A stretch of DNA of 64,000 nt from Plantibacter sp. Leaf314. GTDB lineage: Bacteria > Actinomycetota > Actinomycetes > Actinomycetales > Microbacteriaceae. Below, in pieces: positions 1-8,561 of the stretch. A program made the position numbers and the translations under genes. The stretch spans positions 186,001-250,000 of the forward strand of contig NZ_LMOB01000001.1 of the NCBI RefSeq assembly GCF_001423185.1, given 5' to 3'. The notes under the pieces were generated by a model, which was not told the origin of the DNA, did not search any database, and saw only the letters and a program-made list of their open reading frames with translations. Within the stretch, counting starts at the first letter, position 1, and the number at the start of each line of letters is the position of its first letter.

Positions 1-1022
1 ACGACCTTGGCGGCTTCGCCCCAGGCCGTGTCGTACGAGCCGACCGCTGCACCCGCGGTCGCGAGCTGTACCTGGTGGAAGCCGGCGGGCACGCTCTGGA
101 GGAGCGACACGACGGCGTCGTTCAGCACGGTGTGGTTGTCGGCACCCAGGATGACGCCGACGACGGTGACCGTCCGACCAGCGACCTGCAGGTCTGCGGA
201 GAAGAGCAGGCATGCTCCTGACGCGTCGTCCGTGCCGGTCTTCAGGCCGGTCACGCCGTACTGTCCGAGGAGCGCGTTGGTGTTCTCGACCTCACCGATT
301 GCCGGCAGGGTCGCCGTGGGTTCGTTGACGATGGAGGCCAGGGCGGGGTCGGCGAGGACGAGCTTGCCGATGGTCACGAGGTCGCTCGGGGTGCTGACGT
401 TCGTCTCGCCGAGGCCGCTCGTGTTGGTGACCGTCGTGCCCGTGAGGCCTCGTGCGTCGAGCCAGGCGCGGGCCGCATCGAGATACGCGTCCACCGAACC
501 GAACGCCCAGACGGCCAGCGAGATGCTGTAGTTGTTCGCGGACGGCAGCAGGAGGGCCTCGAGCATCTGACGCTGCGTGAAGACGGAACCGGCCACGACG
601 GGCGCCGCCGAACCGTTCTCCGCGATGGTGTCGTAGTAGAAGCCGACGTCCGCGTCCGTCAGGGTGATCGACGGGCCCTGATCCCCCGCGGCGAGGGGCT
701 TGGCGTCGAGGACCACGAGGGACGTGATGGTCTTCGTGATGCTGGCGATCGGGAACGGCGTCTGCTCACCGCTCGAGGTCAGGACACCGTCGAATCCGAC
801 GGCGCCGAGCGCGCCGCGCCCGAAACCGGGCCACGAGACCGGGGTGGTCGGTTGCACCAGCGTGGACGTGAGGGCTTCGGGAGCCTCCAGGGTCGCCGCA
901 GCAGCGGGGATGGGCCTGAGGAGCGCGCCGCCGCTGTAGCCGAGGACGCCGATGACGATGGCGAGGACGCCGAAGACGGCGAGACGGCGGCGGCGATAGA
1001 TCTGTCGTCTCGTGAGTGGCAC
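1..1022 (-). CDS. D-alanyl-D-alanine carboxypeptidase (DacA/PBP5-like), 3' end outside the window
   Basis: Serine peptidase of the S11 family that trims the terminal D-Ala from peptidoglycan stem peptides outside the membrane. 340 residues are visible and the frame is still open at base 1. A basic N-terminus (TRRQIYRRRR) is followed by one hydrophobic segment at about residues 14-30, a signal anchor. All three penicillin-binding motifs are present: SITK (Ser94, Lys97), SAN (161-163) and KTG (261-263). The GTG at 1022 was chosen because a TACCAT hexamer ends exactly six bases before it. An in-frame ATG at 1052 would add ten residues but has no promoter or ribosome site at a normal distance. 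Family is clear from the motifs; which DacA paralogue it is cannot be said. Confidence 0.88.
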   Translation of the reverse strand, partial: MPLTRRQIYRRRRLAVFGVLAIVIGVLGYSGGALLRPIPAAAATLEAPEALTSTLVQPTTPVSWPGFGRGALGAVGFDGVLTSSGEQTPFPIASITKTITSLVVLDAKPLAAGDQGPSITLTDADVGFYYDTIAENGSAAPVVAGSVFTQRQMLEALLLPSANNYSISLAVWAFGSVDAYLDAARAWLDARGLTGTTVTNTSGLGETNVSTPSDLVTIGKLVLADPALASIVNEPTATLPAIGEVENTNALLGQYGVTGLKTGTDDASGACLLFSADLQVAGRTVTVVGVILGADNHTVLNDAVVSLLQSVPAGFHQVQLATAGAAVGSYDTAWGEAAKV

Positions 1023-1028
1023 CCGGTC

Positions 1029-1034
1029 ATGGTA
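1029..1034 (-). promoter_or_regulatory. -10 hexamer of a probable leaderless transcript (dacA)
   Basis: TACCAT, six bases, then GTG at 1022. No Shine-Dalgarno sequence lies at a usable distance. Confidence 0.5.
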
Positions 1035-1104
1035 CCGGGCATGCCTGCGCATCCCCTGCGGCGCCGTGCCGGTCGGGTGGGTGCCGATACGTCCGCGGGG
1101 ACCC

Positions 1105-1908
1105 TCAGCGCGTACGCAGCTCCCACAGCGCGACGGCGCTGGCCGACGCGACGTTCAGCGAGTCGACGCCGTGCAGCATCGGGATGGTGACGATCGTGTC
1201 GGCGGCCGCGAGGGCGGAGGCGCTCAGCCCGTCCCCCTCGGCGCCGAGCACGATGGCGAGCCGGTCGGGCGCGGTGCGCGCGTAGGTGTCCAGGTCGACG
1301 GCGTCATCGGACAGGGCGAGCGCTGCGGTCTCGAAGCCGGCGTCGTGCAGGATGCCCGACGCGACGTCCCACTCCGGCAGACGGGTCCACGGCACCTGCA
1401 GGACCGTCCCCATGCTGACCCGGACACTCCGGCGGTACAGCGGGTCCGCGCATCGCGGGGTGATGAGCACCGCGTCGGCCCCGAGGCCGGCGACGGACCG
1501 GAAGATCGCGCCGACGTTGGTGTGGTCCACGATGTCCTCGAGGATGACCACGCGCCGGGCATCGGCGAGGAGTTCGGCAGGGTCCGCGAGCGGTGGGCGG
1601 TGCATCGCCGCGAGTGCGCCGCGGTGCAGGTGGAAGCCCGTCAGCTGTTCGAGCAGCTCGGGCTCGCCGACGAAGACCGGAACGTCGTGGTCGGCGAGGA
1701 GCGGCGCGACGTCCTCGAGCCACTTCTCCTGCAGCAACACCGAACGGGGTCGGTGACCGGCCCGGAGCGCGCGTTCCATGACCTTCGTCGACTCGGCGAT
1801 GTACAGGCCGCCCGCCGGTTCGGACACGCGCCGGAGGGCGACGTCCGTCAGGCGTGCGTAGTCGTCGAGTCGTCCGTCGTCGAGATCGGTGATGCGGATG
1901 ACCTGCAT
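1105..1908 (-). CDS. TrmH/SpoU-family RNA 2'-O-ribose methyltransferase
   Basis: SAM-dependent methyltransferase of 267 residues with a trefoil-knot fold, expected to methylate a ribose in rRNA or tRNA. The N-terminal third resembles the SpoU substrate-binding domain. The catalytic domain carries the three SpoU motifs: a GAIFR block after Asn, LAIVLGAEGDGLS, and the closing SLNVASASAVALWE near the C-terminus. The target nucleotide cannot be read from sequence. The ATG at 1908 follows AGAGGA about ten bases upstream. An open frame extends further upstream but runs into the sirtuin region on the other strand. The gene diverges from the sirtuin and lies upstream of dacA in the same direction. 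Confidence 0.85.
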   Translation of the reverse strand: MQVIRITDLDDGRLDDYARLTDVALRRVSEPAGGLYIAESTKVMERALRAGHRPRSVLLQEKWLEDVAPLLADHDVPVFVGEPELLEQLTGFHLHRGALAAMHRPPLADPAELLADARRVVILEDIVDHTNVGAIFRSVAGLGADAVLITPRCADPLYRRSVRVSMGTVLQVPWTRLPEWDVASGILHDAGFETAALALSDDAVDLDTYARTAPDRLAIVLGAEGDGLSASALAAADTIVTIPMLHGVDSLNVASASAVALWELRTR

Positions 1909-1982
1909 GGGAGACGTCCTCTCGACGCGGTGTACGAGCTCCACCTTGCCAGAGTGGGAACACGATCGAAAACGAGGCCGTT

Positions 1983-1988
1983 TAGACT
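1983..1988 (+). promoter_or_regulatory. Candidate -10 hexamer for the sirtuin gene
   Basis: TAGACT, the same hexamer seen upstream of uvrA, uvrB and sodA, about 58 bases before the ATG at 2047. It predicts a leader of about 50 bases. No clear -35 element. Confidence 0.4.
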
Positions 1989-2046
1989 CAGGAGCAGTGA
2001 TGGCCCGGAGCGCTCCGGGCGTCGCGGACCGACGGGACGGAACAGG

Positions 2047-2949
2047 ATGAGCACGCTGACCGCAGCAGGGGATCCCGCTGACGAGACGGCCGAAGCCGGA
2101 CTCGACCGGGTGATCGCGCTGCTCGCGGACCGACGTGTCGCGTTCCTCACCGGGGCTGGCGTGAGCACGGACTCGGGGATCCCCGACTACCGCGGCCAGG
2201 GTGCGCCGGTGCGCACGCCGATGACGGTCGATCAGTTCCTCTCCAACGACGATGCCGCGCGCAAACGCTACTGGGCCGGCAGCCACCTCGGGTGGAAGCG
2301 GTTCGACGGCGCTCGCCCGAACGCAGGCCACCGGGCGATCGCGCTCCTCGAGGAGGCAGGGATCGCCGACGGCGTCATCACGCAGAACGTCGACGGACTC
2401 CACGTCCGGGCCGGCTCCCGCCGCGTCGTCGACCTGCACGGGTCGATGGACCGGGTCAGCTGCCTCTCCTGCGGGCAGAGCTATGCGCGGTCGAGCATCG
2501 CCGAACGGATGACCACCCTCAACCCGTGGCTCGACACCGAGACGGACGTCACGATCAATCCGGACGGTGACGCCGAGGTCGGGCGGGTGGACGAGATCGT
2601 CGTCCCGGTGTGCACGGTCTGCGGCGGCATGCTGAAACCGGACGTGGTCTTCTTCGGCGAGTTCATTCCGACGGAGAAGTACGCCGAGGCCGCCGCGCTC
2701 GTCAGGGGTGCGGACGCCCTGGTGATCGCCGGATCGTCGCTCGTCGTGAACTCGGGCATCCGACTGCTCGAGCTCGCGCGTCGGAAGCGACTCCCGATCG
2801 TGGTCGTCAATCGCGGGGTGACGAAGGCCGACGGCCGCGCCGACGTGAAGCTCGACGCCGGCGCGAGCGAGACCCTGACGGCGATCGCGGCACGGCTGTT
2901 GCCGGACGGGTTCACGAGTGTCGTCTCGCAGGAGGCGACCGACGCCTGA
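2047..2949 (+). CDS. NAD-dependent protein deacylase of the Sir2 (sirtuin) family
   Basis: Sirtuin of 300 residues that removes acyl groups from lysines, consuming NAD+. Visible hallmarks are the NAD-binding GAG (36-38) with GIPDYRG just after, TQNVDGLH, the catalytic His in LHGS, and two Cys pairs, CLSC and CTVC, for the structural zinc. The insert between the Cys pairs is longer than in minimal class III bacterial sirtuins, as is common in actinobacteria. The ATG at 2047 is the first Met of the conserved protein; AGG directly abuts it. Divergent from the RNA methyltransferase. Targets unknown. Confidence 0.88.
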   Translation: MSTLTAAGDPADETAEAGLDRVIALLADRRVAFLTGAGVSTDSGIPDYRGQGAPVRTPMTVDQFLSNDDAARKRYWAGSHLGWKRFDGARPNAGHRAIALLEEAGIADGVITQNVDGLHVRAGSRRVVDLHGSMDRVSCLSCGQSYARSSIAERMTTLNPWLDTETDVTINPDGDAEVGRVDEIVVPVCTVCGGMLKPDVVFFGEFIPTEKYAEAAALVRGADALVIAGSSLVVNSGIRLLELARRKRLPIVVVNRGVTKADGRADVKLDAGASETLTAIAARLLPDGFTSVVSQEATDA

Positions 2950-2952
2950 GCG

Positions 2953-3855
2953 TCAGCGTCGCTCCGGCTCCCCCGCCAGGAACGCGGTGAGCCGCTCGGC
3001 CGCATTGTGGGGCTCCTCGTAGTGGATCAGGTGGCCGACGGCCGGGATCACGTGGAGCTGAGCGTCCGCGAAGCGCTTCGCGAGCGCGAACTGCGCCGCC
3101 ACGGGGGTGATGTCGTCGCGCTCGGCGGCGATGAGCAGGGTGCGGCTCGGGATCCGGTCGGCGTATTCGCTGACATCGTGGCTCACCGAGGCCGTGAACG
3201 ACTCGAGGACGACCTCCCGGTCCGCGAAGGCGCTGAAGTACTGGTCGTGCTGGGCGTGGATCCACCGCCGGAGCACCGGGTCCTTGGTCTTCGACATCGC
3301 CACGCTCATGATCCGGACGACGCCCTTGTTGCGGAGGAAGGCGAATCCCAGGCGCTTCGGGAGCTTCGCGGACGCCCAGTAGTAGAACACCGCGAGCCTC
3401 GTCAGGACGCCTCTGGGGCCTTGGAGTGCCGGCGCGGCGATGGGATTGATGAGGACGAGGTCGTCCGGTCGGAGCCCGCCGGCGACTGCGGCGCTCGAGA
3501 CGATCGAGCCGAAGGAGTGCCCGAGGAGGACGACGCGTCCGGAGAGGTCCAATTCCTCGAGGAACCGCCCCAGCCAGGCGGCGTAGCCCTCGACGGAGTG
3601 CGTGCCGTCCGGGAAGGGCGCCGAGCTGCCGAAGCCCGGGAGGTCGGGCGCGATGATGCGGAACCCGGAGAGTTGGGCGACCACCGGTTCGAGTCCGTGG
3701 TGGTCGCCACGGAACCCGTGCACCATCACGATCGTCGTCGAGGCCGCGCTGTCGCCGTAGTCCCAGAACCGGGTCTCGGCGCCGTCCACGATGAGCGAGC
3801 GCTCCTGGACGGGGATGCGGTCGAGCTGGTCGGCGTACGGTGATTCGACAGGCAT
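2953..3855 (-). CDS. Alpha/beta-fold hydrolase
   Basis: 300-residue hydrolase, probably cytoplasmic (no signal peptide). The oxyanion-hole HG is at 46-47, the nucleophile elbow GHSFGS has Ser114, the acid is in the AERDD segment, and the catalytic His is in VGHLIHYEEP near the C-terminus. This is the lipase/esterase/haloperoxidase-like superfamily and the substrate cannot be inferred. The stop codon lies three bases beyond the sirtuin stop, so the two genes converge tightly. It diverges from the exonuclease across about 100 bases. The ATG at 3855 is preceded by TACACT plus six bases; the GAGGGG in the gap abuts the ATG and is too close to act as a normal ribosome site. Confidence 0.82.
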   Translation of the reverse strand: MPVESPYADQLDRIPVQERSLIVDGAETRFWDYGDSAASTTIVMVHGFRGDHHGLEPVVAQLSGFRIIAPDLPGFGSSAPFPDGTHSVEGYAAWLGRFLEELDLSGRVVLLGHSFGSIVSSAAVAGGLRPDDLVLINPIAAPALQGPRGVLTRLAVFYYWASAKLPKRLGFAFLRNKGVVRIMSVAMSKTKDPVLRRWIHAQHDQYFSAFADREVVLESFTASVSHDVSEYADRIPSRTLLIAAERDDITPVAAQFALAKRFADAQLHVIPAVGHLIHYEEPHNAAERLTAFLAGEPERR

Positions 3856-3861
3856 CCCCTC

Positions 3862-3867
3862 AGTGTA
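3862..3867 (-). promoter_or_regulatory. -10 hexamer of a probable leaderless transcript (alpha/beta hydrolase)
   Basis: TACACT-GAGGGG-ATG, a six-base gap. Confidence 0.5.
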
Positions 3868-3946
3868 CGGAGTCAGGCTCCGCGTTCCCGGATGGAGCGG
3901 ACCGAGCCGGTTCGGCGTGGCACGGTCCCCTGTCGGACGTGCGTCG

Positions 3947-3952
3947 TAGGGT
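3947..3952 (+). promoter_or_regulatory. -10 hexamer of a probable leaderless transcript (exonuclease)
   Basis: TAGGGT-GAAGGC-GTG, a six-base gap to the GTG start at 3959. Confidence 0.5.
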
Positions 3953-3958
3953 GAAGGC

Positions 3959-4732
3959 GTGAACACGGCCGATGTGCATCCCCACTGGACGGACCGCCTC
4001 GCGGTCTTCGATCTCGAGACGACGGGGATCGAGGTGGAGACGAGTCGCATCGTGACCGCCTTCGTCGGCGTCATCGCGGCTGACGGTTCGATCGAACGGT
4101 CCTGGTCGTGGATGGCCGATCCGGGTGTCGAGATCCCCGCTCGTGCCGCCGAGATCCACGGCGTCACCACGGAACGCGCGCGGGCTGAGGGCCGGCCGTC
4201 GTCGGTCGTCGTCGGCGAGATCGTCGCCACCCTGACCGAGCTCTTCGCCGCTCACCTGCCGGTGGTCGCGTACAACGCCCCGTACGATTTCTCGCTCCTG
4301 CACTTCGAGGCGGAACGCCACGGTGTGCCTTCGATCACCGAACCGACCCCGGTCGTCGACCCGTTGATCCTCGACCGTCGCCTCGACACGTTCCGCCGCG
4401 GGAAGCGGACGCTCGAGGTCGTCGCCGCGCTCCACGGCGTCCCGCTCGAAGGGGCGCATAACGCCGGTGTGGACGCCGTCGCGGCCGGGCGGGTCGCGCA
4501 GGCCATCGGCCGCCGGTACGCCGACGCCCTCCCGACGAACGTGGACGAGCTGCACGAGGCTCAGCGGGCCTGGTCGCTCGAGCAGGCCGAGAGCTTCCAG
4601 TCCTACATGCGCCGCGTGCGCGATCCCGAGTTCGTCGCGGACGGAGGGTGGCCGATCCGCACCGGTCGTGTTGTCGCACCATCCGAGGCGCCCATCATCG
4701 TGCCGGCGGATCAGCTCCCCCTCGGCATCTGA
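3959..4732 (+). CDS. DEDD-family 3'-5' exonuclease (DnaQ-like)
   Basis: 257-residue exonuclease of the RNase T/DnaQ superfamily. ExoI is FDLETTG (Asp18, Glu20), ExoII is the YNAPYD block, and ExoIII is HNAGVDA with the DEDDh-type His. No polymerase, helicase or GIY-YIG domain is attached, so it is a free-standing nuclease rather than proven Pol III epsilon. The chromosomal replicase subunit may be elsewhere. The GTG at 3959 is placed by the upstream hexamer. A 16-bp hairpin ends the gene and is shared with the convergent rpmE2. Confidence 0.85.
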   Translation: MNTADVHPHWTDRLAVFDLETTGIEVETSRIVTAFVGVIAADGSIERSWSWMADPGVEIPARAAEIHGVTTERARAEGRPSSVVVGEIVATLTELFAAHLPVVAYNAPYDFSLLHFEAERHGVPSITEPTPVVDPLILDRRLDTFRRGKRTLEVVAALHGVPLEGAHNAGVDAVAAGRVAQAIGRRYADALPTNVDELHEAQRAWSLEQAESFQSYMRRVRDPEFVADGGWPIRTGRVVAPSEAPIIVPADQLPLGI

Positions 4733-4757
4733 ACCCCACGATCCGGTCTGTCGACGA

Positions 4758-4791
4758 CGAAACGCCCCGATCCGAGGATCGGGGCGTTTCG
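4758..4791. terminator. Bidirectional terminator between the exonuclease gene and rpmE2
   Basis: Perfect 16-bp inverted repeat (4758-4773 with 4776-4791) with a two-base centre. A-rich on one flank and T-rich on the other, so it can act on both strands. Confidence 0.8.
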
Positions 4792-4807
4792 TGTACAGCG
4801 GTGTGGA

Positions 4808-5056
4808 CTACTTGCCGAAGCCCTTGAAGCGCTGGTTGAACTTCTCGACACGGCCGGCCGAGTCCATGATGCGCTGCTTCCCCGTGTAGAACGGGTGCGA
4901 CTCGGACGAGATCTCCACGTCGATCACCGGGTAGGTGACGCCGTCGAGGTCGATCGTCTTGCCGGACGAGACCGTCGAGCGCGTGAGGAACGTCGCGCCG
5001 GAGGCGAGGTCGCGGAAGACGACGGCTTCGTACGTGGGGTGGATGTCAGATTTCAT
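4808..5056 (-). CDS. rpmE2: 50S ribosomal protein L31 type B
   Basis: 82-residue large-subunit protein of the L31B type. It begins MKSDIHPTY and has the conserved SHPFYTGK and FNQRF segments. The Cys residues that bind zinc in type A L31 are absent, making it the zinc-independent form that many bacteria induce when zinc is scarce (known for the family, not shown here). The ATG at 5056 has AAGGA seven bases upstream. I found no recognisable Zur operator in the 157-base upstream region, but there is a 7-bp hairpin at 5129-5145. Confidence 0.93.
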   Translation of the reverse strand: MKSDIHPTYEAVVFRDLASGATFLTRSTVSSGKTIDLDGVTYPVIDVEISSESHPFYTGKQRIMDSAGRVEKFNQRFKGFGK

Positions 5057-5128
5057 CAGCAGTCCTTGTTGAGTGGATGGTGTGGGTAGTACCCGCGCTC
5101 GGAACTCCAGGCACGAGGCAGAAAGCTC

Positions 5129-5145
5129 TTGGCTCCGCGAGCCAA
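5129..5145 (-). repeat. Small inverted repeat in the rpmE2 upstream region
   Basis: TTGGCTC and its complement around a three-base centre, 73-89 bases before the rpmE2 ATG. Just upstream lies TGGTAAAGT, an extended -10-like string. The hairpin would lie in the leader RNA and could be regulatory or incidental. Confidence 0.35.
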
Positions 5146-5213
5146 AGGTCGACTTTACCAGACTCGGCGCGCGTCTGCTCGCCGAGGGCGATCGACGCGC
5201 CGAGGTTGGGTCG

Positions 5214-6026
5214 TCAGACCGGTGCGACGGCGGACCGGCCGGCGCGGGTGGAACGGGCATGGAAGCGCCCGTCCTCCTCGGTCAGCTCGATCGGGAGGTC
5301 GAACGTCTCACTGAGGTGCTCTGACGTGAGGATCTCGGCGATGGGTCCAGCCGCGACGATGCCACCGTCCCGGACGAGCAGCACGTGCGTGAAGCCGACC
5401 GGGATCTCCTCGACGTGGTGCGTCACCATGATGATCGCCGGCGAGTCGTCCGCGCTCGCATAGCCGCCGAGGAGTTCGACGAGTTCTTCGCGGGTGCCGA
5501 GGTCGAGGCTCGCCGCAGGCTCGTCCAGGAGGAGCAGTTCGGGGTCCGTCATGATCGCCCGGGCGATCTGGACACGCTTCTGTTCGCCGTCGCTGAGCGT
5601 GCCGAAGCGACGGTCGGCGAGGTGGTCGAGCTTCCATTCGGCGAGCACCCGGGACGCACGCTTCACGTCGATGTCCTCGTACTGCTCGACCCAGCGTCCC
5701 GTGACGGAGTAGGCGGCCGTCAGGACCACGTCGAGGACGGTCTCCTCCGGCGGCACCCGCTTCGCGAGCGCCGACGAGGCGAACCCGATGCGGGGACGCA
5801 ACTCGAAGACGTCGACGCGACCGAGGGTCTCGTCGAGGACCGACACCGTTCCCTTCGAGGGATGGATGAGCGTCGCGGCCAGCTGCAGGAGTGTCGTCTT
5901 CCCGGCGCCGTTCGGGCCGAGGACGATCCATCGCTGGTCGCCCGTCACCGTCCAGTCGACACCGTCGAGGATGGGGTTGAGATTGCGGACCACGGACACA
6001 TCGGAGAACTGCAACACGCTCGGCAT
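5214..6026 (-). CDS. Stand-alone ABC transporter ATP-binding protein
   Basis: 270-residue single ABC ATPase. Walker A is GPNGAGKTT at 37-45, the signature is LSDGEQKR (Asp in place of the usual second Gly), Walker B is LLLLDEP, and the switch His is in VTHH. No permease or binding-protein gene is adjacent. It resembles the YlmA-type soluble ABC proteins, whose partner and cargo are unclear. Translation likely starts at ATG 6026, directly downstream of TAGGCT plus six bases. Rather than naming a substrate, I leave it as an orphan ATPase. Confidence 0.82.
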   Translation of the reverse strand: MPSVLQFSDVSVVRNLNPILDGVDWTVTGDQRWIVLGPNGAGKTTLLQLAATLIHPSKGTVSVLDETLGRVDVFELRPRIGFASSALAKRVPPEETVLDVVLTAAYSVTGRWVEQYEDIDVKRASRVLAEWKLDHLADRRFGTLSDGEQKRVQIARAIMTDPELLLLDEPAASLDLGTREELVELLGGYASADDSPAIIMVTHHVEEIPVGFTHVLLVRDGGIVAAGPIAEILTSEHLSETFDLPIELTEEDGRFHARSTRAGRSAVAPV

Positions 6027-6032
6027 GGTCCT

Positions 6033-6038
6033 AGCCTA
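6033..6038 (-). promoter_or_regulatory. -10 hexamer of a probable leaderless transcript (ABC ATPase)
   Basis: TAGGCT-AGGACC-ATG, a six-base gap; preceded by GA. Confidence 0.5.
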
Positions 6039-6089
6039 TCCGGACCAGGTCCCCGCACGTCGCCCTCCGGGGCGTACCCGGGAAGCGGT

Positions 6090-7271
6090 TCAGACGAGGC
6101 TGCGGTACAGCTCCGCCGTCTGGGAGGCGATCCGCGACCAGCTGAAATCGGACTCCGCTCGGCGACGTCCTGCCGCCCCGTACGCCCTCGCCTGCGCCGG
6201 ATCCTGGACGACCTCCGTGAGGGTGGCGGCGAGGTCGGCGACGAAGCGCTCGGGGTCGAGCGGGGTCCCGGTGCCGTCGGACGCCTGCGCGAGGGGGACG
6301 ATCCGGCCCGTGACGCCGTCCTGGACGACCTCCGGGATGCCGCCGGTCCCGGTCCCGACGACCGCGGCCCCACAGGCCATGGCCTCGAGGTTCACGATGC
6401 CGAGCGGCTCGTAGATCGACGGGCACACGAAGGTGGTCGCGGCGGTGAGCACGGTGCAGAGCTCGTGGCGCGGGAGCAGTCGTTCGATCCAGACGACCCC
6501 GGTGCGCTCCTGCTGCAGCTCCTCGACGAGTCCCTTGACCTCGGCGAGGATCTCGGGGGTGTCGGGAGCGCCGGCGCACAGGATGAGCTGGACGTCGGGC
6601 GGCAGCAGACGGGCCGCTCGAAGCAGGTACGGCAGCCCCTTCTGCCGGGTGATCCGGCCGACGAAGACGACGGACGGACGCGACGGGTCGATGCCGAGGG
6701 ACTGCAGCAGGTCATCGTCGACCCGAGGCTGCCAGTCGGTGAGGTCGACGCCGTTGTAGATGACCTGCACCTTGGCCGGGTCGAGGCTCGGGTAGGACCG
6801 CAGGATGTCCCGTCGCATGCCGTCACTGACCGCGACGACGGCCGCGGCCCCTTCGTAGGCGGACTGCTCGATCCAGCTCGACACGCGGTACCCGCCACCG
6901 AGCTGTTCGGCCTTCCAAGGCCGCAGCGGTTCCAGGCTGTGCGCGGTGACGACGTGCGGGATGCCGTGCAGGAGGGAGGCGAGATGCCCGGCACCGTTCG
7001 CGTACCAGGTGTGCGAGTGCACGAGGTCGGCCCCCGCGACGTCCTGGGCGATGAGGAGGTCCGTCCCAAGGGTGGTGAGCGATCCGTTGGCGCCCTGGAG
7101 TTCGGCCGGCACGCCGTAGGCGACCGTGTCGGCCTCGTCGCGCGGGGCGCCGAAGCAGCGGACGGTCACGTCGATGTCGCTGCGGAGGGATTTCACCAAC
7201 TCCGCGACGTGGACACCTGCTCCGCCGTAGATCTCCGGCGGGTACTCCTTTGTCACAAGATCAACTCGCAT
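6090..7271 (-). CDS. glgA: Glycogen synthase of the corynebacterial/mycobacterial GT4 type (GlgA/GlgM)
   Basis: 393-residue retaining GT-B glycosyltransferase of the GT4 family. The N-terminus KEYPPEIYGGAGVHV carries the glycine-rich nucleotide-sugar loop. The C-terminal domain has FVGRITRQKG and the E-x7-E region SIYEPLGIVNLEAMACG. Enzymes of this branch are annotated GlgA, but the mycobacterial orthologue (GlgM) makes maltose-1-phosphate from ADP-glucose and glucose-1-phosphate. Divergent pairing with glgC, the ADP-glucose supplier, matches the mycobacterial arrangement. Start ATG 7271: a GGAGGTGA lies 17 bases upstream, too far to serve it, while TAGCGT ends six bases before it. Confidence 0.9.
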   Translation of the reverse strand: MRVDLVTKEYPPEIYGGAGVHVAELVKSLRSDIDVTVRCFGAPRDEADTVAYGVPAELQGANGSLTTLGTDLLIAQDVAGADLVHSHTWYANGAGHLASLLHGIPHVVTAHSLEPLRPWKAEQLGGGYRVSSWIEQSAYEGAAAVVAVSDGMRRDILRSYPSLDPAKVQVIYNGVDLTDWQPRVDDDLLQSLGIDPSRPSVVFVGRITRQKGLPYLLRAARLLPPDVQLILCAGAPDTPEILAEVKGLVEELQQERTGVVWIERLLPRHELCTVLTAATTFVCPSIYEPLGIVNLEAMACGAAVVGTGTGGIPEVVQDGVTGRIVPLAQASDGTGTPLDPERFVADLAATLTEVVQDPAQARAYGAAGRRRAESDFSWSRIASQTAELYRSLV

Positions 7272-7277
7272 GTCTAG

Positions 7278-7283
7278 ACGCTA
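7278..7283 (-). promoter_or_regulatory. -10 hexamer of a probable leaderless transcript (glgA)
   Basis: TAGCGT-CTAGAC-ATG, a six-base gap. It lies in the same 45-base intergenic region as the glgC promoter. Confidence 0.45.
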
Positions 7284-7304
7284 GTACAGGTCACCTCCGG
7301 CATC

Positions 7305-7310
7305 TATTCT
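7305..7310 (+). promoter_or_regulatory. -10 hexamer of a probable leaderless transcript (glgC)
   Basis: TATTCT-GAAGCC-ATG, a six-base gap to ATG 7317. Confidence 0.5.
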
Positions 7311-7316
7311 GAAGCC

Positions 7317-8561
7317 ATGGCCGCCTCAAAGAAGATTTTCGGAATCGTCCTCGCTGGTGGGGAAGGGAAGCGGTTGATGCCGCTGACCGCGGACCGCGCG
7401 AAACCGGCCGTACCGTTCGGCGGGCAGTACCGTCTGATCGACTTCGCGCTGTCCAACCTCATCAACTCGGGACTCACCCAGATCGTCGTCCTCACCCAGT
7501 ACAAGTCCCACAGCCTTGACCGCCACGTCTCGCAGACGTGGCGTCTCTCGGGGTTGCTCGACTCCTATGTCGCATCCGTGCCGGCGCAGCAGCGCCTCGG
7601 GAAGCGTTGGTTCAGCGGCTCCGCCGACGCCATCCTGCAGAGCCTCAACCTCATCCGCGACGAGAAGCCCGACATCGTCGTGGTCGTCGGTGCGGACCAC
7701 GTGTACCGCATGGACTTCGCGCAGATGATCGAGGCGCACATCCAGTCCGGGAAGAAGGCCACCGTCGCGGCGATCCGTCAGCCGATCTCCCTCTCGGACC
7801 AGTTCGGCGTCATCGACGTGGACGCTGACGACCCCACGACGATCGCGCGCTTCCTCGAGAAGCCCCTCGACGCACCCGGCCTGCCGGACTCCCCCGGTGA
7901 GGTGCTCGCCTCCATGGGCAACTACGTGTTCGACGCGGACGCGTTGATGCAGGCGGTCATCGACGACGGTGAGGTGACGAGTTCGAACCACGACATGGGT
8001 GGCGACATCGTCCCGTACTTCGTCGATCGCGGTGAAGCCGGCGTGTACGACCTCCAGCGGAACGACGTACCGGGCTCCACCGACCGCGACCGCTACTACT
8101 GGCGCGACGTGGGGACGATCGAGTCCTTCTACGAGGCGCACCAGGACCTCATCTCGACGCTCCCCATCTTCAACCTCTACAACCGGGACTGGCCGATCTT
8201 CAGCTCGCAGTTGAACTCGCCGCCGGCCAAGTTCGTGCGGGATGCGAAGGGCAACCTCGGCCAGACCATCGACTCGATCGTCTCGCTCGGGTCGCTGCTG
8301 TCCGGAGCGCACATCGAGCGCAGTGTCCTCGGGCCCTGGGCGCTCGTGGAGTCGGGCGCTCACGTCTCGGACTCCGTGGTGTTCGACAAGGTCCACATCG
8401 AACCGGACGCCGTCGTCAAGCGGGCTATCCTGGACAAGGATGTGGTGGTCACCTCCGGCGCGAGCGTCGGTGTCGACCACGACCGGGACCGCGCTCGCGG
8501 ATTCACCGTCACCGAGTCCGGTCTCACCGTGGTTGGCAAGGGAGTACGCGTCGTTCCATGA
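7317..8561 (+). CDS. glgC: Glucose-1-phosphate adenylyltransferase
   Basis: 414-residue ADP-glucose pyrophosphorylase (ATP + glucose-1-P to ADP-glucose + PPi), the committed step of glycogen synthesis. The N-terminal nucleotidyltransferase domain shows [21 protein letters not shown] and the YRMDF region. The C-terminal third is a left-handed beta-helix with hexad-like repeats ([11 protein letters not shown] and similar). Length is normal for bacterial GlgC. The stop overlaps the serB ATG (ATGA), so the two are co-translated. It faces glgA across 45 bases and both hexamers sit in that gap, suggesting joint control. Confidence 0.95.
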   Translation: MAASKKIFGIVLAGGEGKRLMPLTADRAKPAVPFGGQYRLIDFALSNLINSGLTQIVVLTQYKSHSLDRHVSQTWRLSGLLDSYVASVPAQQRLGKRWFSGSADAILQSLNLIRDEKPDIVVVVGADHVYRMDFAQMIEAHIQSGKKATVAAIRQPISLSDQFGVIDVDADDPTTIARFLEKPLDAPGLPDSPGEVLASMGNYVFDADALMQAVIDDGEVTSSNHDMGGDIVPYFVDRGEAGVYDLQRNDVPGSTDRDRYYWRDVGTIESFYEAHQDLISTLPIFNLYNRDWPIFSSQLNSPPAKFVRDAKGNLGQTIDSIVSLGSLLSGAHIERSVLGPWALVESGAHVSDSVVFDKVHIEPDAVVKRAILDKDVVVTSGASVGVDHDRDRARGFTVTESGLTVVGKGVRVVP

